DNA of 64,000 nucleotides, taken from the NCBI RefSeq assembly GCF_049852125.1, contig NZ_CP187532.1, positions 1,240,001-1,304,000 of the forward strand, written 5' to 3'. Every line of letters starts with the position of its first letter. Position 1 is the stretch's first letter. The DNA is from Senimuribacter sp049852125. Lineage in GTDB: Bacteria > Bacillota > Clostridia > Peptostreptococcales > Anaerovoracaceae. The translations under genes and the position numbers were made by a program. This document shows positions 15,424 through 23,648 of this stretch, piece by piece. Under the pieces are notes generated by a model. It was not told the origin of the DNA. It worked only from the letters and a program-made list of their open reading frames with translations, and ran no database searches.

Positions 15424-15449
15424 CATATCATATGGGTTGCGCTCATTTT

Positions 15450-15641
15450 TTATTCGGACAGGACATCATCCAAAATCATCTGAAGGTCTTCCCGGCAGCC
15501 TCCGCACTTATTCCCGACCTTGGCTGTTTCACAAAGTTCTTTTAGAGTGGTTATACCTGTTTCACGTATAATGTCCTCAATCTGCCCTCTGGTAGTGTGA
15601 TAGCAGAGGCAAACTTCATAGTCTCTTGATGTTTTATCCAT
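15450..15641 (-). CDS. BFD-like [2Fe-2S]-binding protein, 63 aa
   Basis: This small protein matches the bacterioferritin-associated ferredoxin/NifU-middle [2Fe-2S] fold. C11-L-C13 and C46-G-G-C49 form the four-cysteine pattern CxC...CxxC. Between them lie a T-R-G-Q-I-E-D-I-I helix and the L-K-E-L-C-E-T-A-K-V-G segment typical of the family. It is a cytosolic redox or regulatory iron-sulphur protein, often linked to iron release or NAD(P)H-dependent oxidoreductases. The start at 15641 follows GGAGAAAAT on the minus strand; an in-frame ATG 24 bp upstream is less well placed. Its upstream region carries the promoter-leader repeats described at 15673-15954. Confidence 0.85.
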   Translation of the reverse strand: MDKTSRDYEVCLCYHTTRGQIEDIIRETGITTLKELCETAKVGNKCGGCREDLQMILDDVLSE

Positions 15642-15672
15642 ATTTTCTCCTTCTTTATAGTGCATTATCGTT

Positions 15673-15954
15673 TGTTACACATCGGCTCTGTCTTCGCTTT
15701 CAGCTCGCCTTGCCGTAGAATGCCACGGAGCAAAGCTCCTGCACTCCTGACATGAGACCTGCCGCGCTTCCACCTGCGCCTGTGGCTTGTCGATCAGCGG
15801 GCTAGGGCTTCATTGCCGTGTGTAGACATTATGCCATAAGCACTAAGCTCTGTCTGCGCCTTTCAGCTTGCCAATCGCTAAGTGTTCTGGGCATCTGTTA
15901 CACATCGGCTCTGTCTTCGCTTTCAGCTCGCCAGTCGCCGTGTGTAGACATTAT
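15673..15954 (-). repeat. Promoter-leader repeats upstream of the BFD-like gene
   Basis: A 37-base identical sequence occurs at 15673-15709 and 15896-15932. An 18-base sequence (starting GCCGTGTG, ending ACATTAT) occurs at 15815-15832 and 15937-15954. A third, diverged copy of the first unit lies at about 15849-15876. Read on the minus strand each module is TGG[TC]ATAATGTCTACACAC followed by GCTGAAAG-N-GAAGACAGAG, so it includes an extended -10 promoter (TGGTATAAT, 15957-15949) and the first transcribed bases. The same module, plus strand, precedes murC at 19752. The intervening 15710-15814 is GC-rich and not coding. Confidence 0.7.
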
Positions 15955-16064
15955 ACCACAAAATTGGGTGGAATTATCACAGCTTCTTCACATAAAGGAA
16001 ATAAAAAATATATATAATTGGGATAAAATAAAAGAAAGCTGAGAAATTAGGGAGGCGTGGCATT

Positions 16065-16481
16065 ATGAATGGCTTCAGATATAAAATATATAGATTCATG
16101 CAGGGCAGGAGAGGCATTGATCAGTTTGATAGATTTCTTTTAGTTGCCGCTTTGGTTATGATGCTGGGCTCTATGTTTTTTGGATGGATACGCATTATAT
16201 ATGTTTTTTTATACTATGTAGGATTGGTCTTGTTCATTTATGCCTATTTTCGTGCATTTTCTCGTAATCTCTACAAGAGAGAAATGGAAAATAACTGGTA
16301 TTTGGCGATGAAGTATAAGCTTACTAAAGGAAAGTCTCTAAGACAGAGACGTTACGAACGCAGTATTTATACCTATTTTAAATGTCCGGGATGTGGGCAG
16401 AAAATGCGAGCGCCGAAGGGAAAAGGGACAATTAAGGTAACATGTCATCAGTGTAATACGGAATTCAACAGGAAGGTGTAA
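16065..16481 (+). CDS. Membrane protein with C-terminal zinc ribbon
   Basis: The 138-residue protein has two hydrophobic helices (about residues 25-42 and 46-65), a basic linker rich in K and R, and a C-terminal zinc ribbon: C-P-G-C-G-Q-K at about 108-114 and C-H-Q-C-N-T-E-F near 128. The ribbon faces the cytoplasm if the short N-terminus is inside. Such small zinc-ribbon membrane proteins are common in Clostridia and uncharacterised. A GGGAGG-type site precedes the ATG. Function is unknown. Confidence 0.75.
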   Translation: MNGFRYKIYRFMQGRRGIDQFDRFLLVAALVMMLGSMFFGWIRIIYVFLYYVGLVLFIYAYFRAFSRNLYKREMENNWYLAMKYKLTKGKSLRQRRYERSIYTYFKCPGCGQKMRAPKGKGTIKVTCHQCNTEFNRKV

Positions 16482-16483
16482 AG

Positions 16484-16826
16484 TCCACGTCTGATAATGA
16501 GAAAAGATCATATGAGGCTTTCGAAAGGATTGGTATTACAGAGTATACAGTAATAGAGTACAAAGCGGTATTTACCAGTGCTGAGGAGTTGCTGGTATGC
16601 TTTGGACTGATACCAGGACAGTGTGACCGTGGTGTTGTGTAAAGAGATCGCAAATGCAGATGATATAGAATTAGTTAATTTTCATCCTAATAATCCTAAT
16701 AGAAATATAGCGACACTGTCGCTTTCTAAAGGAGATTTTATCAATTTTCTCAATTATGTAGGATGTCCGGTGATCTGGGAGGATTGCAGGGTTTCGCGAG
16801 AGTATTTGTGTTTTGATGTGAGCTAA
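16484..16826 (+). pseudogene. Possible broken gene in two frames
   Basis: From about 16484 to 16642 one frame reads as protein-like sequence without any usable start (S-D-N-E-K-R-S-Y-E-A-F-E-R-I-G-I-T-E-Y-T) and stops at 16640-16642. A second frame (ATG 16623 to 16826) continues with A-N-A-D-D-I-E-L-V-N-F-H-P-N-N-P-N-R-N. Composition in both is plausible for coding DNA. I do not recognise either part. The best reading is one gene that lost its start and suffered a frameshift near 16640; a real 67-aa protein from 16623 is the alternative. Confidence 0.3.
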
Positions 16827-16842
16827 GAAGATTCATGAGACT

Positions 16843-16873
16843 TTGAGGCTCTTTTTGTATTTTGAGGTATAAT
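16843..16873 (+). promoter_or_regulatory. Probable pyk promoter
   Basis: TATAAT at 16868-16873 is preceded by TTGAGG (16843-16848) at 19-bp spacing. The -10 is good and the spacing long. It is about 80 bp before the pyk start. Confidence 0.45.
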
Positions 16874-16952
16874 GAATTTGATTGCTTCGGTGTGAGATAA
16901 GGAGAAGATCGGAGTAGCATTAGGAATTTGCAAGTTTTAGAAAGGAAATACT

Positions 16953-18383
16953 ATGAGGAAAACGAAAATTGTTTGTACGATTGGACCGGCGTCCAGAGAA
17001 CCTGAAATTTTGAAAGAGATGCTGCAGGCAGGTATGAATGTGGCTCGCGTTAATTTTTCTCACGGCACACATGACGAGCACAGAGAGACGATTAAGATTT
17101 TTCGACAGATACGTGATCAGATGGGAATACCTGCTGCTGTTTTGCTAGATACAAAGGGACCAGAAATTCGTGTTCGTGATTTTGAACGAGGAGAGGAGAT
17201 TCTTGTTGATGGACAGGACTTTACTATTACAACCAGAGATGTCCAGGGAACAAAGGATATGGTTTCAGTTACCTATAAAGAACTGCCGAAGGAAGTCGTA
17301 CCAGGAAACCTGGTATTGATCAACGATGGTAAAATTGTAGTGAAGGTTATGAAAACTACAGAAACAGACGTTGTCGGTAAAGTTATACATGGTGGGAAAA
17401 TCAGTAATCACAAGGGTATCAATCTTCCCAATGTTAATTTAAACATGCAGTATATCAGTTCACAGGACAAAGAGGATATTTTGTTTGGCATTGAAAACGG
17501 AGTGGATTATATTGCGGCATCCTTTGTGAGAAGCGCTAACGATGTCAAGGCGGTGCGCCGACTGCTGGATGAGAATGGCGGTAAGGAAATTAAAGTGATT
17601 TCTAAGATTGAGAGTACCCAGGGAATTGAGAATTTTGAGGAAATATTACAGCTGTCTGACGGTATTATGGTGGCGCGAGGCGACATGGGCGTAGAGGTGG
17701 CGTATGAAAAATTACCAGGTATTCAGAAGCGATTCATTAAAAGATGCGTACAGTCAGGTAAAATCGTCATCACTGCAACGCAGATGCTGGAATCAATGAT
17801 CACTAGTCCAATTCCTACACGGGCGGAAATTACCGACGTAGCTAATGCCGTTTTTGATGGTACAACGGCAGTTATGCTTTCCGGAGAAACCGCTGCCGGA
17901 AGGTTTCCTGTAGAAGCTGTAAAAGCTATGGCAAAAATTACAGCACAGGCAGAGGAGGATCAGCTTTCCAGAAACGGACGGGAACAGATCTGGCATGAAA
18001 TGGATGCGCTGGACGTAACGAATGCAGTGGGACATGCTGCATGCACATTGGCAAAGGATATTAAGGCCGGCGCTATCATGGCAATAACGAAAACGGGTTA
18101 CACGGCTAAACGGATGTCAAAATTTCGTCCGGCCATCATGATTATTGGTGCAACACCATATGAGAAAACATATCATCAATTGTCTTTGGTATGGGGTGTG
18201 TGCCCGATTATGGCAAATTACAGGTATGAAATTGAGGAACTGTTTTGTCATTGTGCTAATAAAGCTATTGAGGCAGAATTGATCAAAAATGGTGATAAGG
18301 TGGTTATCACAGCCGGCTTGCCGGTAGACGTACCGGGTAATACGAATATCATTCGTGTGATGGAGGCAACGTCTGAGATATAG
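16953..18383 (+). CDS. pyk: Pyruvate kinase
   Basis: The 476-residue protein is a standard single-length bacterial pyruvate kinase, which converts phosphoenolpyruvate and ADP to pyruvate and ATP in glycolysis. The N-terminal R-K-T-K-I-V-C-T-I-G-P-A-S is diagnostic. So are N-F-S-H-G-T, D-T-K-G-P-E-I-R, the active-site block I-S-K-I-E-S-T-Q-G-I-E-N-F and M-V-A-R-G-D-M-G-V-E. The A-T-Q-M-L-E-S-M and M-L-S-G-E-T-A-A-G motifs follow. The C-terminal allosteric domain is present, but the extra PEP-utiliser domain of some Bacillus enzymes is absent. GAAAGGA precedes the start. It converges with spoVG across a strong hairpin. Confidence 0.98.
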   Translation: MRKTKIVCTIGPASREPEILKEMLQAGMNVARVNFSHGTHDEHRETIKIFRQIRDQMGIPAAVLLDTKGPEIRVRDFERGEEILVDGQDFTITTRDVQGTKDMVSVTYKELPKEVVPGNLVLINDGKIVVKVMKTTETDVVGKVIHGGKISNHKGINLPNVNLNMQYISSQDKEDILFGIENGVDYIAASFVRSANDVKAVRRLLDENGGKEIKVISKIESTQGIENFEEILQLSDGIMVARGDMGVEVAYEKLPGIQKRFIKRCVQSGKIVITATQMLESMITSPIPTRAEITDVANAVFDGTTAVMLSGETAAGRFPVEAVKAMAKITAQAEEDQLSRNGREQIWHEMDALDVTNAVGHAACTLAKDIKAGAIMAITKTGYTAKRMSKFRPAIMIIGATPYEKTYHQLSLVWGVCPIMANYRYEIEELFCHCANKAIEAELIKNGDKVVITAGLPVDVPGNTNIIRVMEATSEI

Positions 18384-18400
18384 ATATCCTTCATAAAATG

Positions 18401-18447
18401 AAAAGGGGTCTGTGGCAGCCGGGTTTTTAACCTGCTGTCATAGACCC
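18401..18447 (-). terminator. Large hairpin terminator between pyk and spoVG
   Basis: GGGTCT (18406-18411) pairs with AGACCC (18442-18447), and the arms continue inward with few mismatches to a T5 loop. On the minus strand CCCCTTTTC follows the stem, so it mainly terminates spoVG; it may also stop pyk transcripts. Confidence 0.75.
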
Positions 18448-18486
18448 ATGTAGTCAAATACTTAAGAAATGCCTGAGTAGGATACG

Positions 18487-18765
18487 CTATTCAATTTCTG
18501 TATCCTTTTCTGATAGTACCTTTTCGTATTCCGTAAAGATTGCGTCCTTGATTTTATTCCTCGTTTCAGAGAGCAGAGGATGTGCAATATCTCTAAAATC
18601 GCCTTCGCCCATTTTACGGCTAGGCATGGCGATAAATAAGCCGTTCTGACCCTCTATGATCTTAATGTCGTGGACGACGAATTCATCATCAAAGGTGATG
18701 GAAACGACTGCTTTCATCTTGCCCTCATCGCTAATCTTGCGGATTCTTACATCAGTTATGTTCAT
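18487..18765 (-). CDS. spoVG: SpoVG septation/RNA-binding regulator
   Basis: The 92-residue protein is a full-length SpoVG. It starts M-N-I-T-D-V-R-I-R-K-I and contains V-V-S-I-T-F-D-D-E-F-V-V-H-D-I-K-I-I-E-G and F-I-A-M-P-S-R-K-M-G-E-G-D-F-R-D-I-A-H-P. SpoVG is a small nucleic-acid-binding protein that affects asymmetric septation, sporulation and other post-transcriptional processes in Firmicutes. AAAGGTGG lies just before the start. It is downstream of purR in the same direction, the usual Firmicutes order, although the ridA gene often found between them is missing here. Confidence 0.97.
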   Translation of the reverse strand: MNITDVRIRKISDEGKMKAVVSITFDDEFVVHDIKIIEGQNGLFIAMPSRKMGEGDFRDIAHPLLSETRNKIKDAIFTEYEKVLSEKDTEIE

Positions 18766-18846
18766 GACATGACCACCTTTCTCGCATCAGATGCTTAAAG
18801 ATAATCATATTATACAACATTTTACAGTAGCGATCAACAAAAATTG

Positions 18847-19656
18847 CTAAAATATCTGATAATTAGGAGTTGCCTCTATGTGACGCTTTTCTTCATCCAC
18901 ATCGCCCAAGAAAAGAATAGGTGTGTAATCTTCAATCCGTTTTTTTACGGGAAGAACGCTGGCAATCGCGATGCCTGTACCGACAACGGATACATCGAAT
19001 TCAGACAGAATATCAGCGATGCCTCGTGTGCTCCCGCCTCCGCGCATAAAATCATCAATAATAATAGCTTTTGAGCCTGGAACAATGGCCCGTTTTGAAA
19101 TGGACATCTTCTGTACTCTGTCATAAGAGCCGGAGAAGTAATTGATACTTACGGTAGAGCCTTCAGAGACTTTTGCTTCCCGGCGAATGATTACCAGAGG
19201 CAGATTCAACTGCCAGGCCGTTTTTGCTGCGAGGGGAATACCCTTTGTTTCAACGGTTGCGATATAGTTCGCGCCTCGATCCTTGAATTTTTTCGCAAAG
19301 ATTACGGAGAGCCGGTTGATCAAATGCATATCAAACATAATGTCCGATGTATATAAAAAACCGCCGCCCAAAATCCGGCTGCTGTCGCAGATACGCGTAC
19401 AAAATTCTTCTTGCAGAGCAATAAGCTGGGCTTCATTGATATCAGGTACAAAACGGACGCCGCCTCTTGCGCCGGAAATAGTTTCAATAAAGCCGGTTCC
19501 TGTAGCACGTACAGATGCATCGGCTAAATTGATATCTTCACTGATGCTGGATTTGGCAGCTCCAAAGGCCTCACAAAAATATTGCAGGGAATATAGCTTG
19601 CTGGGTGTGTCGGTCAAGGTCTTGATCATTGCGCCGACTCGTTCAGTTCTTTTCAT
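18847..19656 (-). CDS. purR: PurR-type pur operon repressor
   Basis: The 269-residue protein is the Firmicutes PurR, distinct from the LacI-type PurR of enterics. An N-terminal winged helix (about 1-70; K-R-T-E-R-V-G-A-M-I and C-E-A-F-G-A-A-K-S-S-I-S-E-D) is followed by a phosphoribosyltransferase-like domain. The PRPP-binding loop is I-I-I-D-D-F-M-R-G-G-G-S-T. PRPP binding controls repression of purine genes. ATG 19656 is chosen because GGAGGTG lies about 8 bp upstream; an upstream in-frame ATG at 19671 would cover that site. It is divergent from murC and upstream of spoVG. Confidence 0.93.
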   Translation of the reverse strand: MKRTERVGAMIKTLTDTPSKLYSLQYFCEAFGAAKSSISEDINLADASVRATGTGFIETISGARGGVRFVPDINEAQLIALQEEFCTRICDSSRILGGGFLYTSDIMFDMHLINRLSVIFAKKFKDRGANYIATVETKGIPLAAKTAWQLNLPLVIIRREAKVSEGSTVSINYFSGSYDRVQKMSISKRAIVPGSKAIIIDDFMRGGGSTRGIADILSEFDVSVVGTGIAIASVLPVKKRIEDYTPILFLGDVDEEKRHIEATPNYQIF

Positions 19657-19751
19657 AGGGTGCACCTCCACACCTATCTTACCATAGAATAGAAGAAAGG
19701 AGAAGAATTTTAAAAAATAATTTGGATTTCTTGTCCATTTCTGTTCTGGTT

Positions 19752-19823
19752 ATGGTATAATATCTACACACAGCAAGACAAGCTGAAAGTGAAAGTAAAG
19801 ACAGAGGTTAGCGCTTATGGCGT
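19752..19823 (+). promoter_or_regulatory. murC promoter and leader module shared with the BFD-like gene
   Basis: An extended -10, TGGTATAAT (TATAAT at 19756-19761), is followed by a TCTACACAC stretch, then AGCTGAAAG and AAAGACAGAGGTTAGCGCTT. This matches, on the opposite strand, the repeats at 15815-15954 over most of 65 bases, including the base order GCTTATGGC at its end. The upstream TTGTCC is 19 bp from the -10. The leader to murC is about 170 nt. Confidence 0.65.
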
Positions 19824-19938
19824 AGTAACTCAATATAATTCAGAATATAATCAAAGTTTCCAATGTATGTCATTGGAACTTTCGTGCCAGAATAGATAAG
19901 ACAAGAGACAGATTTAAGTGTTTGGAGGAAATGAACAG

Positions 19939-21315
19939 ATGATTCAGCTATCATGTTATAAAAATATACACTGCATCGGCATCGGAGGCGTAGGCTTATC
20001 TGCCATCGCAGAGATTTTGCTTTCCAGAGGATATAACGTGTCGGGATCAGATATGAAGCAGTCAGAGATTACCGATAAACTGGAAAAGCACGGAGTGAAG
20101 ATTTATATAGGCCATAGAGCAGAAAATGTAGAAGAAGCAGATCTGATCGTATACTCTGCAGCCATTGCGGAGGAAAACCCAGAAATTATCAGGGCAAGAG
20201 AGAGGAATATTCCTCTGGCGAGCAGAGCAGAGGTTTTGGGAACATTGATGGATGATTTTGAAAATAGCATCGCCATTAGCGGTACCCATGGGAAAACTAC
20301 AACGACCTCTATGGTTTCTTTGATTTTAGAGCATGCCGGATTGGAGCCGACTATTTTAGTTGGAGGAAATTTGGCAGAGATTGGCGGCAATGTTAAAGTA
20401 GGGAATGGACAGTATTTCGTGACCGAAGCCTGTGAATACAGAGACAGCTTTCTGCAGCTTCGTCCAAGGATTGAGGTAATTCTTAATATCGATTCAGATC
20501 ATTTGGACTATTTTAAAGATATTGAACATATCGTTAGCTCTTTTGATAAGTTTGCGAAGGCTGTGCCGGAGGGAGGCAAGCTGATAGCTTATGATGCCAA
20601 TCCCTTTGTGAGCCGGGTAATCAGTGATATTCCATCAGCGATTACCTATGGATATGGACAGGGATGTACGTACCGAATTGCCGATGTGTCCTTTGACGGA
20701 AACGGCATGCCGTCTTTTGACGTGTTCTACATTGGAGAGAAACTGGGCAGAGTGAAGCTTTGCGTACCAGGCGAACATAATATTCTCAATGCTGTAGGCG
20801 CGTTTGCCTGCTGTCACCAGTTAGGCGTTGATCCTCAAGTGATCATTGACACACTGGACAAGTTCAAAGGAACGCAGCGGCGTTTTGACATCATAGGAAC
20901 CACGCAGAACGGCGTTAAGCTGGTAGACGATTATGCACATCATCCAACGGAGATCAAGGCTACGCTGTCCGCTGCCCATAATATTCCCCATGAGAAGCTT
21001 TGGTGCTTGTTCCAGCCACATACCTATACCAGAACATTGGCTCTGTTTGATGAGTTTGCGGAAGCGTTTACTGATGCTGACGTGTTGATTCTGGCTGAAA
21101 TCTATGCGGCCAGAGAGAAAAACATTTATAAAATTTCTTCTGCGGAGCTTGCTGAGGAAATTAAGAGAGTGCATCCGGAAAAGAAGGTCTATTATATGGA
21201 TACCTTTGAGGATATTGCAAATTATGTCAGCAGAAACGCTTCAGAAGGCGATTTGGTTATTACTATGGGTGCGGGAGATATTTATAAAGTAGGCGAAATG
21301 ATCATCAATCAGTAA
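19939..21315 (+). CDS. murC: UDP-N-acetylmuramate--L-alanine ligase
   Basis: The 458-residue cytosolic enzyme adds L-alanine to UDP-MurNAc using ATP, the first peptide step of peptidoglycan synthesis. The N-terminal nucleotide-binding part has H-C-I-G-I-G-G-V-G-L-S-A and Y-N-V-S-G-S-D. The ATP loop is S-G-T-H-G-K-T-T-T-T near residue 115. The central E-A-C-E-Y-R-D-S-F-L and the D-D-Y-A-H-H-P-T-E block of the C-terminal domain are typical of MurC. ATG 19939 is chosen because GGAGG lies about 10 bp before it; a GTG 21 bp upstream would cover that site. The glmU-like gene follows by 16 bp. Confidence 0.97.
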   Translation: MIQLSCYKNIHCIGIGGVGLSAIAEILLSRGYNVSGSDMKQSEITDKLEKHGVKIYIGHRAENVEEADLIVYSAAIAEENPEIIRARERNIPLASRAEVLGTLMDDFENSIAISGTHGKTTTTSMVSLILEHAGLEPTILVGGNLAEIGGNVKVGNGQYFVTEACEYRDSFLQLRPRIEVILNIDSDHLDYFKDIEHIVSSFDKFAKAVPEGGKLIAYDANPFVSRVISDIPSAITYGYGQGCTYRIADVSFDGNGMPSFDVFYIGEKLGRVKLCVPGEHNILNAVGAFACCHQLGVDPQVIIDTLDKFKGTQRRFDIIGTTQNGVKLVDDYAHHPTEIKATLSAAHNIPHEKLWCLFQPHTYTRTLALFDEFAEAFTDADVLILAEIYAAREKNIYKISSAELAEEIKRVHPEKKVYYMDTFEDIANYVSRNASEGDLVITMGAGDIYKVGEMIINQ

Positions 21316-21331
21316 AATGTGAGGTGTTGAG

Positions 21332-22024
21332 ATGGATTTTAAGGATTATCAAAAACAAGAAGATGCACGGATTGCCATTTGCATCGGGCATTTAGAGGCA
21401 GGCGTAAATTTTGTTGATATTCGTACTGCGTATATTGACGAAAATGTGAAGATTGGCGCAGGAACGGTTATTGGGCCGTGCGTGACGTTGGAGGGGAATA
21501 CGATTATCGGTAAAAATTGCTGTATTTTACAAAATAGCAGGATCGAAAACTCTGTCGTTGGCGATGGAGTAGAAATCCAGTCTTCTGTCGTGGTAGAAAG
21601 TGAGATAGGAGAGGGAACCAAAGTAGGACCATTCGCATACCTGAGACCGGGAAGCCGAATTGGGAAGGATTGTAAAGTCGGCGATTTTGTTGAAGTTAAG
21701 AATTCATCTTTTGGAGATGGTTCAAAAGCGTCACATTTGACCTATATTGGAGATTCTGATGTAGGCAGGGACGTTAATATAGGTTGCGGCGTAGTTTTTG
21801 TAAACTACGACGGAACGCATAAGCACCGGACGACTGTAGGGGACAGTGCATTTATCGGATGTAATACAAATTTGGTTTCTCCGGTGAAGGTAGAAGACGG
21901 CGCTTATATTGCGGCAGGCAGCACAGTAACGGAAGACGTACCGGAGGACGCACTGTGCATTGCTAGAGCAAGACAGAAAAACATCAGGGGATGGGCTGCT
22001 GAGAAGGGATTATACAGAAAGTAA
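21332..22024 (+). CDS. GlmU C-terminal half (glucosamine-1-phosphate acetyltransferase only)
   Basis: The 230-residue protein begins at the GlmU linker (G-V-N-F-V-D-I-R-T-A-Y-I) and continues as a left-handed beta-helix of hexapeptide repeats to the normal GlmU C-terminus. The active-site region S-H135-L-T-Y-I-G-D and V-N-Y-D-G-T-x-K-H are present, so acetyl-CoA-dependent acetylation of glucosamine-1-phosphate is plausible. Typical bifunctional GlmU is about 455 residues; the N-terminal uridylyltransferase domain, with its L-A-A-G-x-G-T-R-M motif, is wholly absent. No frameshifted remnant lies upstream, because murC ends 16 bp before. Position before prs-pth-mfd is the usual glmU place. Another gene must supply UDP-GlcNAc formation. 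Confidence 0.85.
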   Translation: MDFKDYQKQEDARIAICIGHLEAGVNFVDIRTAYIDENVKIGAGTVIGPCVTLEGNTIIGKNCCILQNSRIENSVVGDGVEIQSSVVVESEIGEGTKVGPFAYLRPGSRIGKDCKVGDFVEVKNSSFGDGSKASHLTYIGDSDVGRDVNIGCGVVFVNYDGTHKHRTTVGDSAFIGCNTNLVSPVKVEDGAYIAAGSTVTEDVPEDALCIARARQKNIRGWAAEKGLYRK

Positions 22025-22059
22025 TTTTTAGCTATCAAGAAAGAAGAGGTGTACAAACA

Positions 22060-23010
22060 ATGAAGAACGGCGCATTTTCAGATTATAAGGTGTTTTCAGG
22101 GAACTCGCACACTGAACTTGCAGAAGAAATTGCATCCATCATGGGAAAACCGCTGGGCAAAGCGACTGTAACAAAATTCAGTGACGGAGAGATTTCCGTA
22201 AATATCTGGGAGTCTGTAAGAGGTATCGATGTGTACATCGTACAGCCTACTTGCAAACCGGTTAACGATAATCTGATGGAGCTTTTGATCATGATTGATG
22301 CGATGAAGAGAGCGTCAGCAGGCAGAATCAATGCGGTACTGCCATATTACGGTTATGCCAGACAGGACAGAAAAGCGAAGGCCAGAGATCCAATCACAGC
22401 TAAGTTAGTGGCAGATCTGATCGTAGCGGCGGGCGCTGACAGAGTATTGACTATGGATCTTCACGCAAATCAGATCCAGGGTTATTTCAATATTCCGGTG
22501 GATCATCTGGTAGGTATGCCAATTCTGGCCAGATATTTTAAGGAAAAAGCTATGGATGATGTTGTCGTTGTATCTCCTGATCACGGAAGCGTAACCAGAG
22601 CGAGAAGCATGGCGGAGTATCTGAATTGTCCGATTGCTATTGTAGATAAGCGCCGCCCGGAGCCTAACAAAAGCGAGATTATGAACATTATCGGAAATAT
22701 TGAGGGAAAGAATTGTATCATTATTGACGATATGATCGATACGGCCGGAACCATTACGAATGCTGCAAACGCAATAAAGGATTTAGGAGCTACTGCCGTA
22801 TATGCCTGTGCTACACATCCGGTACTTTCCGGACCGGCAGTAGAGCGGATTGAGAAATCAGCTATTGAGGAATTAGTGCTTCTGAATACGATACCGATGC
22901 CGGAAGAAAAGAAGATAGAGAAGATGCGTTTCTTATCTGTTGCGCCGATCTTTGCTGAGGCCATGACAAGAGTTTTCACAAACGGCTCTATCAGCAAATT
23001 GTTTGATTAA
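22060..23010 (+). CDS. prs: Ribose-phosphate pyrophosphokinase
   Basis: The 316-residue enzyme makes PRPP from ribose-5-phosphate and ATP, feeding purine, pyrimidine, histidine, tryptophan and NAD synthesis. Class I signatures are all present. These are F-S-D-G-E-I-S-V-N, Y-Y-G-Y-A-R-Q-D-R-K at the ATP site, M-D-L-H-A-N-Q-I-Q-G-Y-F, S-P-D-H-G-S-V, and the PRPP loop I-I-I-D-D-M-I-D-T-A-G-T-I. Length and order are normal. GAAGAGG precedes the start, 35 bp after the glmU-like gene. Its product is the effector of the PurR encoded nearby. Confidence 0.97.
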   Translation: MKNGAFSDYKVFSGNSHTELAEEIASIMGKPLGKATVTKFSDGEISVNIWESVRGIDVYIVQPTCKPVNDNLMELLIMIDAMKRASAGRINAVLPYYGYARQDRKAKARDPITAKLVADLIVAAGADRVLTMDLHANQIQGYFNIPVDHLVGMPILARYFKEKAMDDVVVVSPDHGSVTRARSMAEYLNCPIAIVDKRRPEPNKSEIMNIIGNIEGKNCIIIDDMIDTAGTITNAANAIKDLGATAVYACATHPVLSGPAVERIEKSAIEELVLLNTIPMPEEKKIEKMRFLSVAPIFAEAMTRVFTNGSISKLFD

Positions 23011-23036
23011 TTTTGATAGAAGGAACATAGAATAGT

Positions 23037-23648
23037 ATGTACGTAATAGCGGGACTGGGAAACCCAGGAAAAAAATATGCTCACACGAGACATAATATAG
23101 GGTTTATTACCATAGACCAGCTGGCGGAAAAACATAATATAAAAGTAGATAAGCTGAAATTTAAGGCCCTGGTCGGTGAGGGAAGGATCGCCGACCAGAA
23201 GGTTTTACTTGTGAAGCCGCAGACCTATATGAATCTGAGTGGCGAATCGCTTCGTGAAGTAATGCATTTCTATAAGCTGCCGCCAGAGCAATTGATTGTT
23301 ATTTATGATGATATTGATCTTGAAGCAGGCGCGCTGCGTATTCGCAAGTTTGGCAGTGCCGGAACACATAACGGAATGCGGTCTGTTGTATATCAGATAC
23401 AATCCGATCGGTTTCCAAGAATTCGTATAGGCATAGGCAAAAGCGAAAAAAAGGACTTGGTGGATTTTGTTATTGGCGGTTTTACGAAGGAGGAGGTTCC
23501 TGCTCTGGAAGAAGCTGTAACAAAGGCTGCTTGCGCTGTGGAATGCATTTTGGAGGATGGCATTGACAGGGCCATGAATCAGTATAATACTAAGAAAAAG
23601 TCCCTAAAAGACGAGAAAAAGGACGAGAAGAGGGAAGATGCAGAATAA
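23037..23648 (+). CDS. pth: Peptidyl-tRNA hydrolase
   Basis: The 203-residue protein frees tRNA from peptidyl-tRNA that drops off the ribosome. It begins with G-L-G-N-P-G-K-K-Y and has the catalytic T-R-H19-N-I-G-F. Also present are K-P-Q-T-Y-M-N-L-S-G-E-S, I-Y-D-D-I-D-L and G-S-A-G-T-H-N-G-M-R-S. The C-terminal 20 residues form a lysine/glutamate-rich extension (D-E-K-K-D-E-K-R-E) not needed in E. coli Pth. The gene ends 11 bp inside mfd, implying coupled translation. Order prs-pth-mfd is canonical for Firmicutes. Confidence 0.97.
   Translation: MYVIAGLGNPGKKYAHTRHNIGFITIDQLAEKHNIKVDKLKFKALVGEGRIADQKVLLVKPQTYMNLSGESLREVMHFYKLPPEQLIVIYDDIDLEAGALRIRKFGSAGTHNGMRSVVYQIQSDRFPRIRIGIGKSEKKDLVDFVIGGFTKEEVPALEEAVTKAACAVECILEDGIDRAMNQYNTKKKSLKDEKKDEKREDAE

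Noticed and set aside
15673..15954. Possible CRISPR-like array
   Set aside because: Repeats are unevenly spaced, differ in length, contain a promoter and match a leader elsewhere; there are no uniform spacers and no cas genes.
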